Part shown: positions 32,289 through 43,244 of the stretch, one piece after another
Layout: each line of letters begins with the position of its first letter
Numbering within the stretch: the stretch's first letter is position 1
Source of the DNA: Notolepis coatsorum
Taxonomy: Eukaryota > Chordata > Actinopteri > Aulopiformes > Paralepididae
Length of the DNA stretch: 64,000 nt
Direction: 5' to 3'
Assembly (NCBI GenBank): GCA_963971535.1
Contig: OZ020590.1
Coordinates: forward strand, 151,339,534 to 151,403,533
Notes under the pieces: generated by a model
The model's database searches: none
The model's input: only the letters and a program-made list of their open reading frames with translations
Told to the model about the DNA's origin: nothing
Made by a program: the position numbers and the translations under genes

Positions 32289-34254
32289 GGGGTGTCTGCA
32301 TAGGTCATAGGTTGATTAAGAGCGAAGCGGAAATGCACAAACAAAGCCTTTTGGGTGCTCGAGTAAATAGAGTTATTGATAAATTAAAATGGAAAATGAG
32401 ACTGATTAGAATAAGGATAGAGACGAGGATACATAGATAAGGTTTGATTAAGTGTGCAAGTTACTAAAATGGTTTGGAAGACTAACCAGGGTAAGTTGGG
32501 GCTATAGAGGGATGACGTAACTGAATTACATGGGCTAATCAAACTAACAAAATTGATGGCTTTAGACAGGAACAATGGAACATTTAATATTAGACAGAGT
32601 TAGAAACAAAGGACTATTTATAGTAGTGATTACATACCTGATCGAAGGGTGGTCAAGTTGAATAAAAAAAAAAAAAAACACAACAATATTATTTAATCAT
32701 TACTTATTTTATTTCTTTTTGGATTTTTAATTTTGCTGTCTTAGTTTTTGCGGGGGTATTTATGCCTCTAGATAATAGTTAAATTCTGTTGGATGGGTGT
32801 GTAGCATGTAGGCACTCACAATTTTTTGTTTATTTACAATTTTCTTTGTTTTTGTTTGGCTATATTTTTTTAGGAACTGGCTGGCTGGGAGGGATCTCTC
32901 GCCGGTCAGGGATAGCAGGTGGTGGTGACACAGCGAGACTGGTAGGAGGTCTGATATAATGAGCTGGAAACTGGGAATGGACGGGAGCTGGTTCATGGTT
33001 TGTTTTCCGCTCATTAAGAGTCCAGATGTAGAATCTGGGCGGTTGTGTCACTTTTTGAGTTATGGTAAGGGTTGGGGAAACATATTTCTCTGTCTATAGG
33101 AAGCTCTGTAGGTTTTTGGTCGAAATTGGCCGAAATAGTGTTCATGTAGGGTGCTGACATGTGAATTTGATGATTGACTTATGGGAGACTCTGCACCGGC
33201 TTGTTGGAAGCTGGCGGAGTGTGTGTGATGTGTGTTTAAAGGAACTGCGGTTTGTTGACCATGCACATAGGTTCTGTTGGTGATTGACCTCGTCTAGAGC
33301 TGACTGTCCGGACCGAGGAGCTGTCTGGAAACAAGGTATTTGATAGTGAAATAATGGATATTCCACTTTCAAGGGTGGAAGTGGTAGTTGTGTTGATCTT
33401 GAGATATTGAATCTAGTAAAACAGTACAGCACAAAAAGAAATGAGACAAAGGTGATTTGATTGAATGCTAACGTAAGAAGCTGTGAAATACATAGATAAT
33501 TAATTTGGAGAAAAATGTATTGTCAAAATGCAGAACAGTAAAGATGTATCTGCGAAAATAAAAGTTTCCAATCTATTGTGTGTTTTGTAAATAATAATCC
33601 AAAATGCAAAAAGGACAGAGGGAAAATCGTTTCCTTCTGTGGAAAATCGGAGCAGTACCAGGGATCTGCATACAACGAAGAAGAGGCGGTGATTAGCAAA
33701 AAATACAACAAGAAGAAAACGGTCAAAAACGAGTTAGCAGTAAAGGCCTCAGGAGGTTGAAATAGGGATAACTGACAGGGAGGTAATTGAGGCCTCAGTG
33801 GTCTTTTCAAGAAGAAGAAATGATTTATGTTGCTTGTTTGAATTTCCCTCAAATGTTTAGAGTGTTAATATTTTAGTGGTGTGATGTATTAATCTTTTCT
33901 TGCAGAGTCCATTACACAAAATAGACATTTAAGCTAATTACATGGATAAAATAGTCTAAACAAAAAAGCTATTATTGAAAGAGTGTTTCTTGTAAAAACA
34001 GGAACAGCTTTCTTAGACTGGATGTCATAATAATAACTGATAAATGTGTATAACTGTGCAAGAAGAAGAGGTAGGTGAAATGATGATTTTGTAACTGTAC
34101 AGATGGAAAGGGGTTTTGTAGTTCGATTTGGGTCAATTTTGGATTTTTTTGAAATTTTGAAAATATTAGCAAAAATGATAATTATGGTTTAACATGTTTA
34201 ATTTAGAACATATTGGTGCTATATAGTGGGTTATGAAACCCACTAAGGGTGGAT
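32289..34254 (+). other. 3' non-coding part of the Gag-only element; no gene seen
   Basis: About 2 kb, AT-rich, with an A run near 32665 and another acceptor-like stretch 'cttttcttgcag' near 33893. No RT, integrase or envelope motif appears on either strand. It ends 'cccactaagggtggat' before the 3' LTR, a weak polypurine stretch. Confidence 0.6.
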
Positions 34255-35832
34255 TGTCGTATATTTATCTAAATAAAACCTGTAAATTAAACAATAGAAA
34301 TTATGCACATATATGAAATAGAAAAGAACTAGGTTATTTTCTCTTAGAAAATTAGAGACTCACAGCCATGCCAAATCACCTGTTAGGTTAACCATACATT
34401 TGAGTCAACAAGAAGGCTGTTAACTGGCCTCAGTCTAAATGGTGAAAGATGGCCAAAAGCTACCTTGAGATGTACGGAGGGGAAACACTGAATACAGGTC
34501 AGGGAAGGACAAATGTGGATAGCCTTCAAATAAGCTGAGACCAGCAGAAAAACGTGTTTGTGTAAGGTTTAGAAGAGATTTTATGACTACACAGTCCCAC
34601 AGTTCAAAGGAAGGGTGATCGTTTCATACAGATGTACTGAGACCACAGGATGAAACCTCTTTCCCCACACAACAAAGTGGGATGAAGGGCCCAATAACTA
34701 ACTAAGTCAAGAAGTGACGGCCTGAAGGCCAGCACCCGAGTTCTGTTTACTTTAGCTAAGCAGACCAAACAGGCCATTCTGTGATACCCACTGTTAGGTT
34801 GAGTGGGTACTATATTTCCATCTGTATGAGGGTCGCATTCAGGGACACTTGGGTAAATCATTCTAAAAGGAAACTAGTTCATATCCCCTCTGTAAGGTCA
34901 CCTTGTAACGCTGTTTCGCAAGACCCAAATCACTGAGAGGGGAGACCTTCTAGCCAATAGGAAAGCAGGCTCTCTGGGGTGACGGCACTGGATGGCGCAA
35001 GGGCGGGGGGGGGTTCTCTCTTCTCTATAAAACCTGCAGGTTGAATGATGGAGGTGAGACAGAGACACGGAGACACCGGGACGGAGAGAGACACTCAGAA
35101 CACTCACACCAGAAAGGACCGACAGAGACACAGAACTCGAGAGCCGAGCAAGACACTCAGAGGACACCCCCCCGGTGACGGGAGAGAGGAGACGGAGAAG
35201 GATCCCTGGAGAGCCGAGCCTGAGACACAGCGAGAAGGATCCTGAGAGCATGGAGACACAGAGCCATGGACACAGACAATGACAGAGATCGCCTAGCAGC
35301 TGGAGCGCTGAAAACCTCCACCGACAGAGGGAGACTCGCCAAGCCGGCTACGGGAGAGCCGATGACACAGAGAGCCATTGAGACCAGATGGCCGAGCCGA
35401 GGTTCATAGCAGACTCCGCCGATACGAAATCAAGCGCTCCCTGCCTGATCGGCGAGGAGACCAGGTTGCCTTGACAACCAGACCAGCGAACCACGAGAGA
35501 GAAGGCGCGTGTTGGCCTGGAAACCAAGACAACAACCAGAGAACCGCACCGGAAGAAGAAAACTCTGATCACCCTAGCTGATCCGAGCATGGACAACAGC
35601 CACATGAAAGAGACGATTAGATTGAATGAAAGAGACGATGTACTTGTTTTAATTCCTAAGCTGTGGTATTAATAAACACCGCAGTTGTTTTTGACCACGT
35701 TGTCAGCTCCTCTCTTTACTTGAACCGAACATCTGAGAACTACCTAACCAATGCAGGAGAAGGGTGATATAGAAAACTATACGATCATTGAACTTAGATA
35801 TAGAGATAAATGAAGAACAGAGAGATACTTCA
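34255..35832 (+). repeat. 3' LTR of the Gag-only element
   Basis: Direct repeat of 17315-18895. Visible differences are a few substitutions (for example the 'aacctgtttg'/'aacgtgtttg' site) and a 3-4-bp indel near 34703. The cttg target duplication follows. Confidence 0.88.
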
Positions 35833-35836
35833 CTTG

Positions 35837-36764
35837 CAAATACAGTACTGTTTGTGATACAAAAGAGTCCAGAAAAGAGAGTATATACATTTGACGTAAA
35901 AACTGTACATTGGAGGAGGTTGGGTACGTGGGGTGGGGTTGGGTGGGTGGGTGGGGGGCTGTACATTGGAGGTGGTTGGGTGGGGTGGGGGGGGGGGGGG
36001 GTTGGGTAGGAGGGGTGGGTGGGTGGGGAACACTGTACAACTGTACAAGCAAAACTGTACATTGGAATATTGACAAAATCATACTTGGTCATTTACTGTA
36101 CATTGGAGGGTTAGGACATTTACAGGGGCCAGTTTCGAATTGCAGTCTCCCGTAGGTGTTCTTTGAGAGTGGTTTTAAAAGTGGGTAGTGATTCACATTC
36201 CTTTACCGCTTTGGATAGGGCGTTCCACATTGATGTGGCATAATTGCGAAACGTCCCTTGTTTGAGCCGAATCTGGGTTTAACATGATTTGTGGAGCTCC
36301 CTCTGGTGTTGTGATCGTGGTATTTACTGACCTTTGGGAAGTATTTTGACATGTACATGGGTACCTTGGTCGTGTAGTGTATCTGGTAGACCAGGCCCAT
36401 TGCAAGTTGCTGTACTCTGTCGTCTACTCTAAGCCATCCTAGGTTGTCAAAGTGAGCAGGGGTGAGGTGGGTTCTAGGAGTAAGGTCAAGCAGTAGTCTG
36501 ACCAGTTTGTTTTGAGATGTTTGTAATTTTGTTTTTAGCGCCTTTGAGGTGCTTTGGTACCATGAGGTGCAAGCATAGTCGTAGTACCCTTGAATGAGTG
36601 CTCCTGCCAGAGTCTTCAGGGTATTCTTGTTTACCAGAGAGGAGATCCGGTACAAGAATTGAGTTCGTTGGTTGACTTTTTTTATTACATTGGATGCCAT
36701 TTTGTCACAGGAAAGATTAGCCTCTAGGATGGAACCCAGGTAGGTAATTTCATCTTTCCTTGTT
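35837..36764 (-). mobile_element. LINE fragment, minus strand (C-terminal RT region and 3' end)
   Basis: Continues the tail at 17133-17314. The minus-strand frame 36700-36203 encodes the end of a LINE ORF2 (ACTSWYQSTSKALKTKLQTS, NKLVRLLLDLTPRTHL, HDHNTRGSS). A frameshift near 36262 is visible where other copies read NKGLNTFRNYA. The GT-rich stretch 35910-36040 is tandemly repetitive ('tgtacattggaggaggttggg'). I place it in the CR1/Jockey-like group of non-LTR elements with moderate confidence. Confidence 0.75.
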
Positions 36765-36802
36765 ACTGTATGTACTGTGTGGATTGATTGAACACTTTAT
36801 TA

Positions 36803-37387
36803 AATGGGCCTGGTCTACAAGATACACTACACCACTAAGGTACCCATGTACATGTCGAAATACTTCCCAAAGGTCAGTGAATACCACGCCCACAACACCA
36901 GAGGGAGCTCCACAAATCATGTTCAACCCAGATTCGGCTCAAACACGTTTCGCAATTATGCCACAACAATGTGGAACGCCCTACCCACAGCCGTAAAGGA
37001 ATGTGAATCACTACCCACCTTCAAAACCGCCCTCAAAGAGCACCTACGGGAGACTGCAATTAGAAACTGGCAACTGTAAATGTCCAAACCCCCCCACCCA
37101 CCCACCCCCTCCTAATGTACAGTCTCCTCCCCACCGTATGTATATATTTTCTTTTAGGATCTCTGGGTAACAGTACTGTATATTTGCATATCGTATATGT
37201 CACAAATGTAACAGTACTATATACCTGTATGTCATAAATATCATGAATTGAAAATGGGGGACCCTGATGTAAACAAGATGAAAGTCTTTCTCTGGTCTGC
37301 ATCCCCTTAACAATTGTGTGTATTGAGTCGTACTGTATTGTACCCATTCTGCAATCTGTTATAATAATAAAGTTTTCATTCATTCAT
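36803..37387 (+). mobile_element. LINE 3' fragment, plus strand, inverted relative to its neighbour
   Basis: Encodes the last ~90 residues of the same LINE ORF2 (MGLVYKIHYTTKVPMYMSKY onward to NWQL and a stop at 37079) followed by the 3' UTR and 'aataaagttttcattcattcat' tail. With 35990-36764 it makes an inverted pair; the whole unit recurs at 61235-62719. Confidence 0.82.
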
Positions 37388-38247
37388 ACTACTGAGCAAT
37401 AGTGCTAATCAGATGTATGTACAGAGTTGTTGTATTAATATGTATCTATCCATATATATTGTGACATCCTCCAGGCACGACGCAGTATACAAGTAGATTT
37501 ATTGAACTGATTTTAATGAAGCTTGTCCATTCTCCATCCAAACCGTAAATACATACAAATGATACCATTAGCAATTGAAAGCCCATCAAAAACGTAGCTA
37601 ACATCAACCGTCAACATATAACAAAAATCATCATCCATAGCAATCAATACCTTATTGGCTGCGTGCCAGTATAAGAGAACATCGATTGTGTTGTGTCTTT
37701 GTCCTTTTTCTTGTTATATTGTCTTGTGTTAGACAACTATTTTACTTGCTTGAATTGACCGCAAAGTCAAGACAGCCATCCATCAAGTCATGTCGGGTCT
37801 CAAAGAAAGGCGGAAACACGTCACCGGATAGTAAGTGGGAAACAAGTCTTGTGAGACTAAATAATTGCACAAGCAAAAAGAAATCATGTGCCACTCATAT
37901 TATCTATATAAACCCATATGAAATACAATCCTGAGTATTATTATTAATATGCAAAAATAAACGTATAAAATTGTAAGCGAATATAACCATATTAACAAAC
38001 TGTTAACCATAGCTGCATTTACATATATCCACATCTGTCTGTACATACCTGCATATAATCCTTTGTATATCTGTAGATACTAGCCTCTATCTATCTATAC
38101 ATTTTGTACATGTCCCTTACCTACTCTTACTAGTTACGCTGCTGGCCAGTATGACTTACTACCATAGTGTCTTTATACCTGTATCACTGTACATGTTAAT
38201 ACTATATCTATATCTGTACATATCCCTTACCTACTCTTACTAGTTAC
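37388..38247. other. Intergenic sequence; no gene seen
   Basis: AT-rich. 38119-38195 recurs at 38645-38725 as a direct repeat ('ctgctggccagtatgactta', 'accatagtgtctttatacct'), with a hAT MITE between the copies. No coding or RNA gene signal. Confidence 0.5.
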
Positions 38248-38610
38248 TAGGGGTGTAAAGGTACACGTATCCGTACCGATTCAGTGTGTACCATACCGTA
38301 CCGAACGGCTGTGTACCGAACGAATACAACGGTATGTTAACCAATAACGACTGCCCACTGGGGGCTGTTTTTTTCACAATCTAATATAATAATAATAATT
38401 TTTTTTCCCTTTACAAGTCGATTATTAATTTCAATATAGAATATTTGTTGACAGCCCTACAAGTACAATTAGTTACTGCACACTACATCACCCCTGAGTG
38501 GAACATGGAAAGCCAAACTTTCCCCCACTGTACCAAAAACCCGTACCGAACCGTGACTTCAAAACCGAGGTACGTACCGAACCGTGGTTTTGTGTACCGT
38601 TCCACCCCTA
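38248..38610. mobile_element. Non-autonomous hAT MITE, 363 bp
   Basis: Termini TAGGGGTGTAAAGGTACAC and 'gtgtaccgttccaccccta' are inverted. An exact 8-bp target duplication, ctagttac, flanks it (38240-38247 and 38611-38618). The interior is built of 'gtaccgaaccg'-like subterminal repeats. No coding frame. Confidence 0.88.
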
Positions 38611-38775
38611 CTAGTTACTATATGTATATCTGTACATATCTCTTACCTACTCTTACTAGTTACGCTGCTGGCCAGTATGACTTACTACCATAGTGTCTTT
38701 ATACCTGTATCACTGTACATATTAATACTTAATACTACAACTCTGTACATGCATCTGATTAGCACTAATACTAAT

Positions 38776-38901
38776 CAGTGGCTCGGGAGGTAGAGCAGTC
38801 ATCTGGTAATCTGGAGGTTCCCAGTTCGATTCCCCTTCTCCCGGGCAGCGTGTCGAAGTGTCCTTGAGCAAGACACTTAACCCCTAACTTAACCCCATTG
38901 C
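38776..38901 (+). mobile_element. tRNA-derived SINE
   Basis: A tRNA-like head with an A-box-like 'tggctcgggaggtagagc' and a good B box 'agttcgattcc' (38823-38833) is followed by 'tgtcgaagtgtccttgagca' and 'agacacttaaccc', a body common to many fish SINEs. The head cannot be a working tRNA gene because the cloverleaf is incomplete. Confidence 0.78.
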
Positions 38902-39023
38902 AGTAGTCGAGGGAGGCGAGACGTGACTGTTGATTGGACGAGGAGTTGGGTGGCTTCATTTGTCAGCAAGGGGCGGATCCTTCTGCCGTTGCTCAGGAGG
39001 AACATTCCATGCAGGGCAGGGAT

Positions 39024-39889
39024 ACAAACTGGTCAGACTACTGCTTGACCTTACTCCTAGAACCCACCTCACCCCTGCCCACTTTGACAACATAGGATGG
39101 CTTAGAGTAGACGACAGAGTACAGCAACTTGCAATGGGCCTGGTCTACAAGATACACTACACGACTAAAGTACCCATGTACATGTCAAAATACTTCCCAA
39201 AGGCCAGTGAATACCACGATCACAACACCAGAGGGAGCTCCACAAATCATGTCAAACCCAGATTCGGCTCAAACAAGGGACTAAACACGTTTCGCAATTA
39301 TGCCACATCAATGTGGAACGCCCTACCCACAGCTGTAAAGGAATGTGAATCACTACCCACTTTCAAAGAGCACCTACGGGAGACTGCAGTTGGAAACTGG
39401 CCCCTGTAAATGTCTAAACCCAACCCCCTCCAATGTACAGTAAATGTCCTAACCCAATAATACACAAGACCCTCTTCTTGGGACCAAGTAAGGTTTAGTC
39501 GATATTCCAATGTACAGTTTTGCTTGTAGTTTCCCCCACCCACCTCCAATGTACAGTTCCCCCCCCCACCTACCCAACCTCCTCCAATGTACAGTTTCTA
39601 CGTCAAATGTATATACTCTCTTTTTTAGACTCTTTTTGTATCACAAACAGTACTGTATTTGTAAATCTGGTATGTCATAAATGTATAGATGTAGCAGTAC
39701 TGTCTATCTGTATGTTGTGTATGTTATATATGTTATGATGAATTGAAAATGGGGGACCCTGATGTAAACAAGACGAAAGTCTTTCTCTGGTCTGCATCCC
39801 CTTAACAATTATGTGTATTAAGCTGTACTGTATTGTACCCATTCTGCAATCTGTTAATAAAGTTTTCAATCAATCAATCAATCAATCAT
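39024..39889 (+). mobile_element. 5'-truncated LINE copy with complete 3' end
   Basis: Encodes the ORF2 C-terminus (KLVRLLLDLTPRTHLTPAHF to NWPL, stop at 39407-39409), then the 3' UTR and the tail 'aataaagttttcaatcaatcaatca'. A ~6-codon deletion is visible before KEHLRETA compared with the other copies. It supplies the uninterrupted version of the site where the Gag-only element inserted. Confidence 0.83.
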
Positions 39890-40144
39890 ACACAGCACAC
39901 TGAGGCCTACAGCAAACTGACCGGATCTTCCTTTATTCATTATGTTGATTGTACTGTAGCACTATTTTACTCTGTCCATTATATTGCATACTTTTACTAT
40001 CTATTCTATTCTACTATTCTATTATTGCACTGTATTATTTTACTCTTGTCTATTGCTTTTTATTACAGGTTCAAAACTGTCAGGTATTAAACTGTGTGGG
40101 TATCAAACAAGAGACTGTCAGGCTTTAAAACTGTGTAGGAACCA

Positions 40145-40392
40145 GGCCTAGAACTGCACCCTGAGAGGGAACTGCACTCTGAGAGGGAACTGCACTCTGA
40201 GAGGGAACTGCACTCTGAGAGGGAACTGCACTCTGAGAGGGAACTGCACTCTGAGAGGGAACTGCACCCTGAGAGGGAACTGCACCCTCAGAGGGAACTG
40301 CACCCTGAGAGGGAACTGCACTCTGAGAGAGGGAACTGCACTCTGAGAGGGAACTGCACTCTGAGAGAGGGAACTGCACTCTGAGAGGGAGG
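40145..40392. repeat. 18-bp minisatellite
   Basis: About 13 tandem copies of 'actgcactctgagaggga' with a few variants and two copies carrying an extra 'ga'. Because 18 is a multiple of three, repetitive frames run through it; they are not genes. Confidence 0.9.
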
Positions 40393-40792
40393 TTCGAAGG
40401 GTCAAAGTGGGTATAAGACAGGTCACAGGAGGGAAGACTGTCAAGTTTTAAACTGTGGATACCAAACAGAGAAGGTAAAGACGACTTTGAACTGTTGAAC
40501 AGTAATCCAGAACTATTTTATTGCACTGTAAAAAAAAATACAAATAATAATTTGCATGGAATAGCGCACAAACTAAAGTATGTAGAAATTAACTGGTTAG
40601 TCAGTCTTGGACTATAAACAATGCCTGTCAAATGAGCCATGCTATTGTCTCCATAGCTATAATACAGAACACACGATGGGTCCGCAAACATCGCTAAAAT
40701 GGTCAATAACGCTGGCGCCATTGAGTAAAGATGGGAAAAAAGCGTGGCGGTCAATGAGTTAACAGGGACGGGGTTGAATGTGAACTAGATGA

Positions 40793-40959
40793 GGGAGGGA
40801 GGGACGTGAGTTTGTTTCTTCTCTGATGTGAATCCTCATGTATGTCTTTATATATGACTTCCAGGTAAATCCTTTCCCACAAACTTCACGACTAAATGTT
40901 TTCCCAGAGTATGAGTTCTGATATGTACTTTTAAGTCACGTTTTGCACCAAATATTTTA
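40793..40959 (-). pseudogene. Out-of-frame remnant of further zinc fingers
   Basis: Just beyond the stop, another frame reads CDKIFGAKRDLKVHIRTHT, an intact-looking finger half. Finger-like sequence continues to about 40800 (in yet another frame, KSYIKTYMRIHI). A one- or two-base deletion at about 40957-40962 would explain the switch. The original array therefore had at least 16-17 fingers. Confidence 0.7.
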
Positions 40960-43167
40960 TCACAGTGTGCAACTATAGGGCTTTTCCCCCGTATGGCTTC
41001 TCATGTGTCTATTCAGGTCTCCCTGTCTAGTATATCTTTTAGGACACAGTGTGCAACTATAGGGCTTTTCCCCAGTATGGCTTCTCATGTGACTATTCAG
41101 GTGTCCCTGTGTAATATATCTTTTAGGACACAGTGTGCAACTATAGGGCTTTTCCCCAGTATGGCGTGTCATGTGAATATTCAGCTCTCCCCGTGTAATA
41201 TATTTTTTAGGACACAGGGTGCAACTATAGGGCTTTTCCCCAGTATGGCGTGTCATGTGAATATTCAGCTCTCCCCGTGTAATATATTTTTTAGGACACA
41301 GGGTGCAACTATAGGGCTTTTCCCCAGGATGTCTTCTCATGTGAATATTCAGGTGTCCCCGTGTAATATATCTTTTAGGACACAGTGTGCAACTATAGAG
41401 ATTTTCCCCAGTATGGCTTCTCATGTGAATATTCAGCTCTCCCTGTGTAATATATTTTTTAGGACACAGGGTGCAACTATAGGGCTTTTCCCCAGTATGG
41501 CTTCTCATGTGAATATTCAGGTGTCCCTGTGTAATATATCTTTTAGGACACAGTGTGCAACTATAGGGCTTTTCCCCAGTATGGCGTGTCATGTGAATAT
41601 TCAGCTCTCCCCGTGTAATATATTTTTTAGGACACAGTGTGCAACTATAGGGCTTTTCCCCAGTATGGCTTCTCATGTGACTATTCAGGTGTCCCTGTGT
41701 AATATATCTTTTAGGACACAGGGTGCAACTATAGGGCTTTTCCCCAGTATGGCGTGTCATGTGAATATTCAGCTCTCCCCGTGTAATATATCTTTTAGGA
41801 CACAGTGTGCAACTATAGAGATTTTCCCCAGTATGGCTTCTCATGTGAATATTCAGCTCTCCCCGTGTAATATATTTTTTAGGACACAGGGTGCAACTAT
41901 AGGGCTTTTCCCCAGTATGGCGTCTCATATGTAATTTTAGGTGATATTTTACACTAAATCTTTTAGGACACAGGGTGCAACTATAGGGCTTGTCCCCAGT
42001 GTGGCTTCTCATATGTGCTTCCAAGAGTGTAATGGTAGTACATTTCTTGCCACAAACAGTACATGTCATGTGAGTTTGAAAGTGAAGTTTTAAGCTCTCT
42101 GTGGGTTCTAAATGTTTTCCACACAAACCACAGTCACTAAGATGGACTTCAAGATGGGGCATTAAAGCTTTCCTATTAGGAAAACATTTCCCACACACTT
42201 TACAGCTCCAGGTCTCACATGGTATTTGGTTTGATAATTTCACCTCATGGGATGAAACCACAGAGCTCTTCAACTGGTTGCTGTTAGACAAACTCTGTCC
42301 TTTGTTTTTCTGTGTCTTCTTTGATGTCAGTGAGTTTAAACCAGGATGAGGTTCACTAGTCTCCAGCCAATCATCACTGTCATAAGTATCAGTTCCAGAA
42401 CAGTCTGAAGAGAGGAGCTGGCCATCTGTAGTTGGTTCTAAATCACCAGCTGGATCTAAGTTACTGACTGGTTCTGATAATCCACAGTCCTCTCCATCAG
42501 GTTCTGTTTTCATCTGTTCTGTTGAGGTGCTGGCTAGAGGCTCTGTCTCTCTGTTTTCCTCAATCTGGGTTTGGTTAAACCATGAGGACTGAGGTTTCTC
42601 TTCATCATCTTCACTCTTCACAGGGACAGGGTTGAAGGTGAACTTGATATCAGCCTCCTCCAGACCTTGAAGCTGCTCTCCCTCCTGACTGGTCCAGAGT
42701 TCCTCCTGTTCCTCTTTAATCTGTAGGAGCTCTGGGTCCTGGGTTTGGTTAAACCATGAGGACTGAGGTTTCTCTTCATCATGTTCACTCTTCACAGGGA
42801 CAGGATTGAAAGTGAACTTGATATCAGCCTCCTCCAGACCTTGAAGCTGCTCTCCCTCCTGACTGGTCCAGAGTTCCTCCTGTTCCTCTTTAATCTGTAG
42901 GAGCTCTGGGTCCTGAGTTTGGTTAAACCATGAGGACTGAGGTTTCTCTTCATCATGTTCACTCTTCACAGGGACAGGGTTGAAAGTGAACTTGATATCA
43001 GCCTCCTCCAGACCTTGAAGCTGCTCTCCCTCCGGACCGGTCCAGAGTTCCTCCTGTTCCTCTTTAATCTGTAGGAGCTCTGGCTGCTCCTGACTCAGAC
43101 TGGGGCTCCTCTCCTGCTGTTCAGGGGGAACCTCCTCTTCACAGACAGAGAGCTGTGGGGGGTCTGG
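40960..43167 (-). CDS. C2H2 zinc-finger protein, 15 fingers, KEEQEELW-type N-terminus, frameshifted 3' end
   Basis: Reading minus: 'ctccctccctccag' at about 43168-43181 is a splice acceptor, so this is the last large exon and upstream coding exons are not visible. The N-terminus has three ~59-residue tandem repeats (ELLQIKEEQEELW ... KFTFNPVPVKSE ... KPQSSWFNQTQ; 177-bp period at about 43075, 42898, 42721), then a Ser/Thr/acidic linker. Three diverged fingers are followed by twelve CTLCPK[RK]-type fingers with TGEKPYS linkers, ten of them sharing an almost identical YIT[RQ]G[EH]LN[IS]HM helix. The array breaks off in finger 16 (CTL then stop at 40960). It is probably a nuclear DNA-binding regulator of the large fish finger family. 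Confidence 0.85.
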   Translation of the reverse strand, partial: PDPPQLSVCEEEVPPEQQERSPSLSQEQPELLQIKEEQEELWTGPEGEQLQGLEEADIKFTFNPVPVKSEHDEEKPQSSWFNQTQDPELLQIKEEQEELWTSQEGEQLQGLEEADIKFTFNPVPVKSEHDEEKPQSSWFNQTQDPELLQIKEEQEELWTSQEGEQLQGLEEADIKFTFNPVPVKSEDDEEKPQSSWFNQTQIEENRETEPLASTSTEQMKTEPDGEDCGLSEPVSNLDPAGDLEPTTDGQLLSSDCSGTDTYDSDDWLETSEPHPGLNSLTSKKTQKNKGQSLSNSNQLKSSVVSSHEVKLSNQIPCETWSCKVCGKCFPNRKALMPHLEVHLSDCGLCGKHLEPTESLKLHFQTHMTCTVCGKKCTTITLLEAHMRSHTGDKPYSCTLCPKRFSVKYHLKLHMRRHTGEKPYSCTLCPKKYITRGELNIHMRSHTGENLYSCTLCPKRYITRGELNIHMTRHTGEKPYSCTLCPKRYITQGHLNSHMRSHTGEKPYSCTLCPKKYITRGELNIHMTRHTGEKPYSCTLCPKRYITQGHLNIHMRSHTGEKPYSCTLCPKKYITQGELNIHMRSHTGENLYSCTLCPKRYITRGHLNIHMRRHPGEKPYSCTLCPKKYITRGELNIHMTRHTGEKPYSCTLCPKKYITRGELNIHMTRHTGEKPYSCTLCPKRYITQGHLNSHMRSHTGEKPYSCTLCPKRYTRQGDLNRHMRSHTGEKPYSCTL

Positions 43168-43244
43168 AGGGAGGGAGAATAATAACATGAATAGTTGTAA
43201 TTGCTGTCACCATTGGAAAGCCACCCATTTTAAGAATTCACACA

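Larger units (their letters stand above)
17315..35832 (+). mobile_element. Large LTR element coding only for a Gag-like protein (TR-GAG type), 18.5 kb including a nested Gypsy
   Basis: Two ~1.58-kb direct LTRs (17315-18895 and 34255-35832) start TGTCGTATATTTATC, end ATACTTCA, and are flanked by a 4-bp duplication, cttg (17311-17314 and 35833-35836). A primer-binding-like site follows the first LTR. Removing the nested Gypsy (19867-28250) leaves about 10 kb with a single convincing gene, a Gag-like protein at 31167-32288. No protease, RT, RNase H or integrase frame is recognisable on either strand, so the element must borrow enzymes. The LTRs differ at only a handful of positions by eye, implying recent insertion. 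Confidence 0.8.

Noticed and set aside
38776..38850. Possible tRNA gene
   Set aside because: A and B boxes are recognisable but the cloverleaf is incomplete and a fish SINE body follows, so it is a tRNA-derived SINE.
40125..40444. Two minus-strand frames of repeated SECSSL/QSAVPS/LRVQFP peptides
   Set aside because: Translations of the 18-bp minisatellite.
40993..41934. 313-codon plus-strand frame with a repeating peptide
   Set aside because: Antisense shadow of the C2H2 finger array; its periodicity is the 84-bp finger repeat.
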